A stretch of 56,415 bases of DNA from JBGPJM01 sp041485385 (GTDB taxonomy: Bacteria; Planctomycetota; Phycisphaerae; Phycisphaerales; UBA1924): assembly GCA_041485385.1 (NCBI GenBank), contig JBGPJM010000005.1:1-56415 (forward strand), read 5' to 3'. The notes under the pieces were generated by a model, which saw only the letters and a list, made by a program, of their open reading frames with translations, was not told the origin of the DNA and ran no database searches. This document shows, one piece after another, positions 41,308 to 49,343 of this stretch. Position 1 is the stretch's first letter, and each line of letters opens with the position of its first letter. The translations under genes and the position numbers were made by a program.

Positions 41308-41740
41308 CGCACGCACTCCTCTTACCGCCCATTTGGGCGGCCCCCTCGGCCCCGCAGCGTTACTGCCATCGGGCCGGTGCGGCGGCCGCTGGATTGCTGG
41401 TGCTGCCCCGTGCCCCGGTTTGCGCACCGCGCACCGATGCAGACGGCGCCGCCGCCACAACCGGCCGGCGCGCGGGCCGCCCGCGCCCCGGGGGTCGGCG
41501 GGCCGGGTTTCGGTCCCTGGCCCCCTCCTGTATACTGCCCGCGGATAGTCGGACTGTTTCCGCTTCTGCCCGGCGACGGCCGGGCACGCATATGAGTAGA
41601 TACGCTCGCGGCCGTTGCGCCACGAGCGACCGGTAACCTGCACCCGACCCGTCTCGCGAGGGTCGCCCGCCCTCCGGGCCTGGATGGAGAGCCCCTTGGC
41701 CGCCGAGTGAATCGGGGCGGGGGCGCCGAGGACCGTCCGC
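41308..41740. other. Divergent intergenic region ahead of the tssK operon
   Basis: 433 bases with no convincing gene. A perfect inverted repeat CCGCCCATTTGGGCGG (41325-41340) lies 18 bases before the small lipoprotein start and could be an operator or 5' hairpin. TATACT at 41531-41536 is the best -10 candidate for the rightward operon, but its -35 (TTTCGG) is poor and it would leave a leader of about 200 bases. Confidence 0.5.
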
Positions 41741-42673
41741 TTGAGCACGCCGACGAATGACTTCTCTCATCGAGTCGCCGCGCTGGCCAATCGTCTGCGC
41801 CTTGTGCAGATCGATTTCGCCGACGAGGGGCCGGATGTTCGTCGTGAGCAGCTCTGCGAGGAGATCGAGCGGGCGACACGGTCGATGGTGCCGCAGGAAA
41901 GGGATGCCTTCCTCAACGAGCTCCAGGACCGCTTCCCGTCCTGGGACTCGAACGTGAACGTCGCCCCGCGCGTCGAGGCGGCGCCCGGCCGCTCCGCCAT
42001 GGACGAGCGTGAGTTGAAGGATCCGAGCTTCCTGGTGAAGCGGCTGCTGGACCTGGCGCCGTCGCTTACCGAGGAGCAGAAGCAGACGTTCGGAGGCCGG
42101 CTGCGGGAGGCCGGCTTCGCCGTCGCGGGGGGCGGGGGCGCGGGTGACTGGCCGGCCGCGGCGGCGCAGGCCGTCGCCGCCGAGTTGCAGGTGCCCGCGA
42201 CGGCAACGCTGGACCCGACCCGGACGCTGGAGACGCTGACGATGCTCGTCGGCGTGGCCAAGAGCCTGGACCAGCTCGCGTGGAACACGTGGCGCACGGT
42301 GAGCCCCAAGTCGACGATCCGGCGCTCGGCGGAGCTGCACCGGACGGTCGCCCGCTTCGCCACCGGGGACCAGGACGTCTCGCGCACGCAGGTCAAGCAG
42401 GACATCGAGCGGCTTCGACAGCTCATCGCGGCGCTCATCTCGGCCGTCGGGCGCGCCGGCGGGCAGTTCGCCCAGAAGCAGCTCGCCCGCCTCTCCCCGG
42501 CCGAGATCGAATCGGCCGTCGGGAAGGGGGGTTTCCTCGCCAGCCCCGACGCCAAGTGCTGGCAGCGGTACAAGGAGATCGCCGCCGCGATGGACGCCTC
42601 CGCCATCGAACGCGAGCTGCTCGACTCCATCGCCAACTTCGCCGAATCGCTGATGAAGGGCCTCGGGCGCTGA
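41741..42673 (+). CDS. Unassigned helical protein of the T6SS operon
   Basis: 310 residues, probably starting at TTG 41741 (STPTNDFSHRVAALANRLRL), with GAGG about nine bases upstream; no ATG in frame fits better. It is mostly helical, without signal peptide or TM. Features include ERELKDPSFLVKRLLDLAPS, a Gly/Ala linker near residue 130, the Trp-containing SLDQLAWNTWRTVSPKSTIR, and QVKQDIERLRQLIAALISAV. It stops 29 bases before tssK on the same strand, so it should be a cytoplasmic part or adaptor of the apparatus. I could not match it to TssA, TssE, TssF, TssG or an FHA protein. Confidence 0.75.
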   Translation: MSTPTNDFSHRVAALANRLRLVQIDFADEGPDVRREQLCEEIERATRSMVPQERDAFLNELQDRFPSWDSNVNVAPRVEAAPGRSAMDERELKDPSFLVKRLLDLAPSLTEEQKQTFGGRLREAGFAVAGGGGAGDWPAAAAQAVAAELQVPATATLDPTRTLETLTMLVGVAKSLDQLAWNTWRTVSPKSTIRRSAELHRTVARFATGDQDVSRTQVKQDIERLRQLIAALISAVGRAGGQFAQKQLARLSPAEIESAVGKGGFLASPDAKCWQRYKEIAAAMDASAIERELLDSIANFAESLMKGLGR

Positions 42674-42702
42674 GGACCAGCTGAGGACCAGGGATCCACC
42701 GC

Positions 42703-44094
42703 ATGGCAACCACCGGACAAGTCCACTGGCACGAGGGCCTCTTCCTCCAGCCGCACCACCTGCAGTGGATGCAGCGCCAGGCCCTGGAGACGGCGGCCGA
42801 CGAGCGGCGGCTCTCGTGGGCGTACCCCTACGGCGTGATCGAGTCGCGCCTCTCCGGGGACGCGCTGGAGAACATGCTCGTGCGGTTCGACCGGCTGCGC
42901 GCGGTGATGCCCAGCGGGGTCGAGGTGATCTTCCCCGACGCGGCCGAGATCCCGCCGCTGGACATCAAGAAGGTGTTCGAGGGCTCGACGCAGCCCTTCA
43001 CCGTCAGCCTCGGCGTGCCGCTGTGGTACGCCAGCCGCGCTAACTCGATCGAGCTGGGCTCCACCCAGGACTGGCGGGAGAAGCGGGTCTTCAAGGTCGT
43101 GGAGCTGCAGCGCCCGGACGAGAATACCGGCGAGAATCCGCAGCCGGTCCTGGTGCGCAAGGTCAACGCGAGGCTGCTGCTGGAAACCGACGATCGCACC
43201 GACCTGGAGACGCTCCCGCTGGTCCGCATCACCCACGCCACCGGCAAGGACGCGGGCCTGCCCAGGCAGGACAACGCGTTCATCCCCCCGTGCATGGTCC
43301 TCTCCGGGTGGCCGCCGCTGCGCGACATGGTCCGCGACCTGGTCAACCAGGTCGAGGCGAGGCGGAAGGAGGTGGTGGTGCAGCTCACGCGGGCGGGGTT
43401 CAGCATCGAGACGCTGCGGGGTATCCAGTTCGAGCAGATCCTGCGCCTGACGACGCTGAATCGCTTCAGCGGGCGGCTGCCGAGCATGGTGCTGGCGCCG
43501 GGGGTGACGCCGCTGGAGATGTACCTGCAGCTCCGCGAGCTGCTGGGCGAGCTGGCGGCATTGAGGCCGGACCGCGATCAGTTCGACGCTCCGCGCTACG
43601 ACCACGATAACCCGGCCGTGGCGTTCCTGGAGGTGGCGGCGCGGATCCGCAAGCTGCTGGGGGAGGAAGTGTCCAAGAGCTACCTGGAGACGCCGTTTGC
43701 GAGGGAGGAGTCGGTGCTGGCCGCGGCGCTGACCGACGAGCACCTGTCGGTCCCGAACGATTACTTCCTGGGGATCAAGACCAAGCAGGACTCGCGCGCG
43801 GTCTCCAAGCTCGTGGAGAGCGCCGAGCAGTTCAAGCTGATGGCCTGGAGCATGCGGGAGAAGCTCATCTTCGGCGTGAAGCTCACGGAGGAGCGGCACC
43901 CGCCGGTGGAGCTGCCCGCGCAGACGGGGCTGCACTACTTCCGCCTGATGCGCGCCGAGAGCACCCGCATGTGGGACCGCATCAAGGAGGAGCGCAAGGT
44001 CGCGCTCAAGTGGCCCGAGCTGGAGAGCTCGGACTTCGACTGCAAGCTGTTCATGACCGTCCCGGGTGGCGGCGGTGGGGGAGGGCAGGGGTAA
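42703..44094 (+). CDS. tssK: T6SS baseplate subunit TssK
   Basis: 463 residues. It opens with the TssK signature VHWHEGLFLQPHHLQWMQ (residues 7-24). Further family segments are FDRLRAVMPSGVEVIFPD, LPLVRI, NRFSGRLPSMVLAPGVTPLE, YLQLRELLGELAAL and, in the C-terminal domain that contacts the membrane complex, LHYFRLMRAESTRMWDRI. In known systems trimeric TssK joins the baseplate to TssL/TssM at the cytoplasmic membrane face. A poly-Gly tail ends the protein (PGGGGGGGQG). tssL starts three bases after its stop. Confidence 0.95.
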   Translation: MATTGQVHWHEGLFLQPHHLQWMQRQALETAADERRLSWAYPYGVIESRLSGDALENMLVRFDRLRAVMPSGVEVIFPDAAEIPPLDIKKVFEGSTQPFTVSLGVPLWYASRANSIELGSTQDWREKRVFKVVELQRPDENTGENPQPVLVRKVNARLLLETDDRTDLETLPLVRITHATGKDAGLPRQDNAFIPPCMVLSGWPPLRDMVRDLVNQVEARRKEVVVQLTRAGFSIETLRGIQFEQILRLTTLNRFSGRLPSMVLAPGVTPLEMYLQLRELLGELAALRPDRDQFDAPRYDHDNPAVAFLEVAARIRKLLGEEVSKSYLETPFAREESVLAAALTDEHLSVPNDYFLGIKTKQDSRAVSKLVESAEQFKLMAWSMREKLIFGVKLTEERHPPVELPAQTGLHYFRLMRAESTRMWDRIKEERKVALKWPELESSDFDCKLFMTVPGGGGGGGQG

Positions 44095-44097
44095 CGT

Positions 44098-44829
44098 ATG
44101 ACGCTTCTCGAACTCTGCGAACCGTTGTTCCAGTTCATCTGCCGGCTCAGCCGCTCGGCCCGCAAGGGGGTGCGCCCCGAGCTGTCGGTGGTCCGCTCCG
44201 ACATCAAGACGATCCTGGCGGACATGAAGTCCAAGTCCGCGTCGGATCGCTCGCTGGTGACCCAGTACGAGAAGGTCGACCTGCCGCTGGTGTTCTTCGT
44301 GGACTTCATGGTGAAGGAAAGCGCCGGCACGGCGGCCCGCCAGTGGCAGGATTTCGGCGCCGAGCGCAAGGAGCTCGCCGGCGACGAGCGGTTCTTCGAC
44401 CTGCTGGACGAGACGCTCAAGGAGCCGGGCGACGCGGCCTCGGAGCGGCTGGCCGTCTTCTACGTCTGCATGGGGCTGGGGTTCACCGGCTGGTACACCG
44501 GGCAGCCCGAGTTCCTGCGCCGGAAGATGCTGGAGATCTCGGCGCGCATCCGTCCCATGATGGACGCGGATTCGGCGGCGCGGATCTGCCCGGAGGCGTA
44601 CGAGCACGTGAACACCGCCAACCTGATCACGCCGCCCGGGCGCAAGCTGGTCGGCTGGGGGATCGCCCTGATCGCGTCCCTGCTCCTGGTGTTCGCCCTC
44701 AACATCGGCATGTACCGGCAGAGCCGCAAGAACATGAGGAAGTCTCTGGACGACCTGGTCAAGCAGCCCGCCCACGTACCCGTCAAGCCGGGCCCGCGCA
44801 CCAGCGCTGAACAGGAGACCGGCTCATGA
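44098..44829 (+). CDS. tssL: T6SS membrane protein TssL (DotU family)
   Basis: 243 residues. The helical cytoplasmic DotU/IcmH domain shows LVTQYEKVDLPLVFFVDFMV (conserved YE.xx.PL..F.D), WQDFGAERKELAGDERFFD, LAVFYVCMGLGFTGWYTG and RKMLEISARI. A single C-terminal TM is WGIALIASLLLVFALNIGMY, with a short periplasmic tail and no peptidoglycan-binding OmpA domain. It should pair with TssM in the inner-membrane complex. Its stop overlaps the tssM start (ATGA). Confidence 0.93.
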   Translation: MTLLELCEPLFQFICRLSRSARKGVRPELSVVRSDIKTILADMKSKSASDRSLVTQYEKVDLPLVFFVDFMVKESAGTAARQWQDFGAERKELAGDERFFDLLDETLKEPGDAASERLAVFYVCMGLGFTGWYTGQPEFLRRKMLEISARIRPMMDADSAARICPEAYEHVNTANLITPPGRKLVGWGIALIASLLLVFALNIGMYRQSRKNMRKSLDDLVKQPAHVPVKPGPRTSAEQETGS

Positions 44830-47800
44830 GCGCCCTCCCCGCTTTCGGAGACCTCAAGCCCCCGGTGAAGGCCGCCGTCTTCGTCGTTGCTGGCGGCGGT
44901 GGGCTGGCGGCGCTGGGAGGCCTGTTCGCCAACCAATGGCCGATCCTCCTTGTCGGCATCGCGTCCATCGCCGTCCTGGTCCTGGCGTACAAGGGCGTGC
45001 TGAAGCTGCTGGACAAGCGGAAACAGGCGCCGATGCTCAAGGCGCTGGCTGGCCACTCCGCCGCGGCCCCGAAGGGGATCAACGACCCCGCGCGCCGGGC
45101 CCGCCTGGACGACATGCGGAAGAACTTCGAGGGAGGGGTCGAGAAGTTCAAGGACGCGGGGAAGAACATCTACTCCCTTCCCTGGTACCTGCTCGTTGGC
45201 GAGCCGGGCTCCGGGAAGACCGAGGCGATCCGCCACTGCAAGGTCGGCTTCCCGCCCGGGCTGCAGGACCAGCTGCAGGGCGTGGGCGGCACCATCAACA
45301 TGAACTGGTGGTTCACCAACCACGCCGTCATCCTCGACACGGCGGGCCGGCTCATGTTCGAGGAGGTCGAGCCCGGCGGCACCAGCGAGTGGCAGGAGTT
45401 CCTCAAGCTCCTCAAGAGGAACCGGCCCACGTGCCCCATCAACGGCATGCTCCTGGTCGTCCCCGCCGAGAGCCTCATCAAGGACAACGCCGAGGCGATC
45501 GAGCGCAAGGGGGGCAAGATCGCCCAGCAGCTGGACATGATCCAGCGGGCCCTGGGGGTCCGGTTCCCGGTGTTCGTGATCGTCACCAAGTGCGACCTCA
45601 TCAACGGCTTCCGCGAGTTCTTCGACGACCTCACCGACCCGCAGCTGCAGGACCAGATCCTCGGATGGTCGAACCCCGGCACGCTGGACACGGCCTTCAA
45701 CCCCGAGCTGGTGGATCAGCACCTGGCCACGGTGCAGCAGAGGCTGGTCCGGCGCCGGCTCGGTCTGATGCTCGATCCGGTCAACACCGAGGACGCCTCG
45801 AAGCGGCGCACGGAGCAGGTGGACGCGCTCTATGCGTTCCCCGAGTCGCTGATGAAGGTCGCCCCGCGCCTGCGGCGGTACCTGGAGATGATCTTCGTCG
45901 CCGGGGAGTGGTCGGCCAAGCCGCTGTTCCTCCGCGGCATCTACTTCAACTCGTCCATGCGCGAGGGCTCGGCGCTGGACGCCGACCTGGCCGAGGCGCT
46001 GGGCATGCCGGTGGAGTCGCTGCCCGAGGGGAGAGTCTGGGAGCGCGACCGCGCCTACTTCCTGCGCGACCTGTTCCTGAGCAAGGTGTTCCGGGAGCGT
46101 GGGCTGGTGACCCGGGCCATCAACACGGGACAGCAGATCCGGAAGCGCAAGCTCGCCGTGTACGGCGCGGCCACGGGGAGCTTCATCGTCGTCGCCGTGC
46201 TCACGGTCCTTGGCTGGATGCAGCTGCGCAGCCGCGTGGTCGGGCCGGCAGAGTTCTGGGCCGAGGTGGGCAAGGAGTACGGCGCCGATCTCGCCCAGGT
46301 CGACGCCTACCCGAACCCGGTCGTCGGTTTCCAGGCCGGGGATTATTTCTACAGCGGCGGCGAGCGCTTGGAGGGCGTGCGCCCACGCGCCGGCGTAGAC
46401 GAGAAACAGCTCACCCGCGCCGGGTTCCCCGTGGCGCTCAAGGACCAGGCGAAGAAGAAGATCATCGTTCCAGCGATTTTCGCGCCGGTCGCCATCGCCC
46501 AGGGCGACGATCTGGGGGACCTGGAGGCCACGAAACGCCGCCAGGCCACCGGCGTCGTTCTCGAGGCCTCCGTCGTCCGCCCGCTCATCGATTACGCGCA
46601 ACAAAAAATGAACGCCGATATCGAGGCCGATCCAGCCAAGCCCTGGACCGCCGAGGCCTCTGCCGCCTTGGCGCAGTTGATCCGGCTCGAGGTCGGGCGA
46701 GTCCGCGGCAACAAGGACCCCAAGCCCGTGGAGCTCGCCCCGCTGGCTCGCTACGTCCTGGGTCCGACCTTATTCGAGCCCGCGGCGAAGGATATCGAGA
46801 GTCTGCAGACCGTGGTTGACTGGGTGTACCTGCCCACGGGCGGCAAACGCCCATTCCCGGCCACGGCCCTGGGCGGCGACTATCCCAAGCTGATCCCGGG
46901 CGCGATCGCCCGCTTCAGGGACTCATGGAAGAACGCTGCGGCCGGGAAGGGGACGGACCTGGCGGTGGTGGAGTCGATCCGCGCCAGCATCAAGCAGTTG
47001 GCCGACGCGGAGGCAGAGCTGCTGAAGGTCAACTCCTCCGGTCTCTCGGACGCCGACGCGGTCGTGCAATGGAATACGCGCCTTGCGCCCGTCCAGGCTG
47101 CCGCCGGTGCGCTCACGGCGCAGCTCAAGGATCTTCGTGACCGGCGCCCGGCGGACAAGTCGCTGGCCAAGTCGTACGAGGAGGCGCTGAAGTCCTATCT
47201 CAAGGCCGGACGGGATTCGCACGCGAGCCTCATCGCCGAGCTCGCCGGGCAGGTTGTCCCCGGCAAGGACGCGGTACCCGCCGCGATCAAGCCCGACCCC
47301 AAGGGCGACCATGCGCAATGGGACGCGCTGGTCAAGGCCCACGCGGACCTCACGGCCAGCCTCGACGCCGTGGAGAAGGGCGCCGGGGGCGGGGAGAGCG
47401 GGAAGAAGGAGATCGAGGACTTCGACAGGCTTCACCTGCGCGCCGCGGCGGCGGATGATGCGAGCCTGGTGCGCGTCGCCATGTACGCGGAGGCGGACAA
47501 GATCGTGCCCAAGCCCGGCGCCGGTCCGGAGGCCGTGCCGCTGGGCGCCCTCAGGCCCCGGCTGGAGAAACTCGGCCAGGACGTCGAGGCCTCGCGTGCC
47601 GAGATCAGGCGCAGGGAGGCCGCGGCCAAGGAGGGGAAGGAACTTCCCAAGGACCTGCAGGATCGGATGACCGGCGCCGTCGCAGTCTCCACGTTCGCGC
47701 TTGACAAGGGCGCGCAGGCGCGCCGTGGTGTGCTCATCAATGAGTGGATCAAGACGCTTCCGGCGACGCCCGACGCGTTCGGCAAGGCCGTCGAGGGGTA

Positions 47801-49277
47801 CGCGCAGGCAAACAAGTCCCCCGAGCCGGCCCATCCGGTCATCCCCATGACCTTCGGCGCCGCCAAGAAGTTCAACCCGGTGTACAACCCCGACGCCGCC
47901 GCCGCCCTGCTGGGCGACTGCTCCGCGGTGCTGGCCCTGGTCCCGCCCTCGCCCGGCGAGGCCGCGGCGGGCGTCTCCTCCGGCCCGATCAGCGCCGAGA
48001 ACAAGAACAAGGTGAAGACCGCTTACGACGCTTATTCCCGCGAGTTCCTTGCCTACTGGTCCAGGGGCATGCGCGAGCACATCAAGGTTGACGTCACCGA
48101 CAAGTCGTGGTCGGCGTTCGCCGGGCAGCTCGCCGCCAACCCGCAGACGGACTCGTTCCACCGCGGGCTCAACGAGCTGGGCAGCACGATCGAAAAGGCG
48201 ATGAAGGCGGTCCAGCCGGTCATCCGGCCCGATCCGGCGCGGCCCAACGATCCTTCGCCGGATTCCATTCTCGCGCAGATCGAATCGGCGCGCAAGACCC
48301 TCGCCGACACGGTTTCCAAGGACAACTTCCGGAACGTTCTGCAGAGCTGGCGCAACCTCAGCCCCACCGCCTCCGCCGCGAGGAGGACCGTCCTTGACTC
48401 AGGCATCAAGTTCGCCGAGCTCTACATGCCCGCCCGCCCGGCGGTGTTCGAGGCCGGTGCCCCGCTGGGCGACTTCGTGACGTTCTTCTGGGAGGACCTC
48501 GCCCTGACCGCGCTGGAGCGGCTGGCGCTGCAGTGCCAGTCCGATGGCACCGAGGCGCTCCGTCTCCTGGCGACCAAGCGACGCTTCCCGCTGGGCCGGC
48601 CGAATCCCGCCGAATCGCAGCTCTCCCAGGCCGACATCGCCGAGGTCGGCGACCTGGTGTCGAGGGTCGGCGCTCAGGCCGGGAGCCCGGCCGGCGCCGT
48701 CGTTGCCCCGGCCGGCGCGCCCTCGCCCGGCGGCAAGCCCGATTTCAACACCTACCTCAACCTGCTGCGGAACCCGACCACGCTGAACGAGAGCGACACA
48801 AAGTGGCTGCAGGCGGCCGCCGCGGTGCTGGCGGGTCTTCCGCCGCACAAGGAGGATTCCTTCACCTGCATCATCTCGTACCTGGGGAACCCGCAGACGG
48901 ACACGCAGAAGCAGGCGCAGGAGATCTGGCCCGACATGGGCATCGCGCAGGGCGCCGCCGTCAGCCCGGCGCAGCGCGTCCGGAACGAGGATGCGCGGAA
49001 GCTCGGCGAGGTGAAGTATTCGGGCGACGAGCTCAACCTCCGGTTCTTCACCGACGCCTCGACGAACCAGGGCCTGCAGTCGTTCAAGATCGCCGGTCCG
49101 TGGTCGGTGCTCCGGCTTCTCCACGACTACGCCAACGCCAAGCCCGAGAAGCTTGGCGACGCCAAGGTCTGGAAGGTGAACGTCCTGGTCGATGATCCGG
49201 CCGGCGGCAAACGCTCTGTCTGGCTCAAGCTCGAGTTCCAGAAGGAACTCCCCGATCCTGACCAATGGCCGCGTTGA
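44826..49277 (+). CDS. tssM: T6SS membrane protein TssM (IcmF family)
   Basis: 1483 residues, longer than the common 1100-1200. Two N-terminal TM segments (about 15-34 and 38-56) are followed by the cytoplasmic NTPase domain, with an intact Walker A GEPGSGKT (125-132), Walker B-like VILDTAGRLMF (168-178) and TKCDLINGFREFF (the NKxD-like motif). A third TM (LAVYGAATGSFIVVAVLTVL, near 440-460) leads to a periplasmic part of about 1000 residues, rich in helices, ending in a beta-domain with VWKVNVLVDDPAGGKRSVWL where other TssMs bind TssJ. With TssL it forms the channel-like inner-membrane complex. The extra length is in the periplasm, which may fit an unusual cell envelope. Confidence 0.94.
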   Translation: MSALPAFGDLKPPVKAAVFVVAGGGGLAALGGLFANQWPILLVGIASIAVLVLAYKGVLKLLDKRKQAPMLKALAGHSAAAPKGINDPARRARLDDMRKNFEGGVEKFKDAGKNIYSLPWYLLVGEPGSGKTEAIRHCKVGFPPGLQDQLQGVGGTINMNWWFTNHAVILDTAGRLMFEEVEPGGTSEWQEFLKLLKRNRPTCPINGMLLVVPAESLIKDNAEAIERKGGKIAQQLDMIQRALGVRFPVFVIVTKCDLINGFREFFDDLTDPQLQDQILGWSNPGTLDTAFNPELVDQHLATVQQRLVRRRLGLMLDPVNTEDASKRRTEQVDALYAFPESLMKVAPRLRRYLEMIFVAGEWSAKPLFLRGIYFNSSMREGSALDADLAEALGMPVESLPEGRVWERDRAYFLRDLFLSKVFRERGLVTRAINTGQQIRKRKLAVYGAATGSFIVVAVLTVLGWMQLRSRVVGPAEFWAEVGKEYGADLAQVDAYPNPVVGFQAGDYFYSGGERLEGVRPRAGVDEKQLTRAGFPVALKDQAKKKIIVPAIFAPVAIAQGDDLGDLEATKRRQATGVVLEASVVRPLIDYAQQKMNADIEADPAKPWTAEASAALAQLIRLEVGRVRGNKDPKPVELAPLARYVLGPTLFEPAAKDIESLQTVVDWVYLPTGGKRPFPATALGGDYPKLIPGAIARFRDSWKNAAAGKGTDLAVVESIRASIKQLADAEAELLKVNSSGLSDADAVVQWNTRLAPVQAAAGALTAQLKDLRDRRPADKSLAKSYEEALKSYLKAGRDSHASLIAELAGQVVPGKDAVPAAIKPDPKGDHAQWDALVKAHADLTASLDAVEKGAGGGESGKKEIEDFDRLHLRAAAADDASLVRVAMYAEADKIVPKPGAGPEAVPLGALRPRLEKLGQDVEASRAEIRRREAAAKEGKELPKDLQDRMTGAVAVSTFALDKGAQARRGVLINEWIKTLPATPDAFGKAVEGYAQANKSPEPAHPVIPMTFGAAKKFNPVYNPDAAAALLGDCSAVLALVPPSPGEAAAGVSSGPISAENKNKVKTAYDAYSREFLAYWSRGMREHIKVDVTDKSWSAFAGQLAANPQTDSFHRGLNELGSTIEKAMKAVQPVIRPDPARPNDPSPDSILAQIESARKTLADTVSKDNFRNVLQSWRNLSPTASAARRTVLDSGIKFAELYMPARPAVFEAGAPLGDFVTFFWEDLALTALERLALQCQSDGTEALRLLATKRRFPLGRPNPAESQLSQADIAEVGDLVSRVGAQAGSPAGAVVAPAGAPSPGGKPDFNTYLNLLRNPTTLNESDTKWLQAAAAVLAGLPPHKEDSFTCIISYLGNPQTDTQKQAQEIWPDMGIAQGAAVSPAQRVRNEDARKLGEVKYSGDELNLRFFTDASTNQGLQSFKIAGPWSVLRLLHDYANAKPEKLGDAKVWKVNVLVDDPAGGKRSVWLKLEFQKELPDPDQWPR

Positions 49278-49343
49278 ACCTTTGCCCGAAGGAGCCTACC
49301 CATCGCCACCCGGATCCTGAAGCCCTCCGCCGCGAGCCCCGAG

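Noticed and set aside
41767..44775. 1002-codon open frame on the - strand
   Set aside because: Antisense to the T6SS gene at 41741, tssK and tssL, all of which have clear protein-level signals on the other strand.
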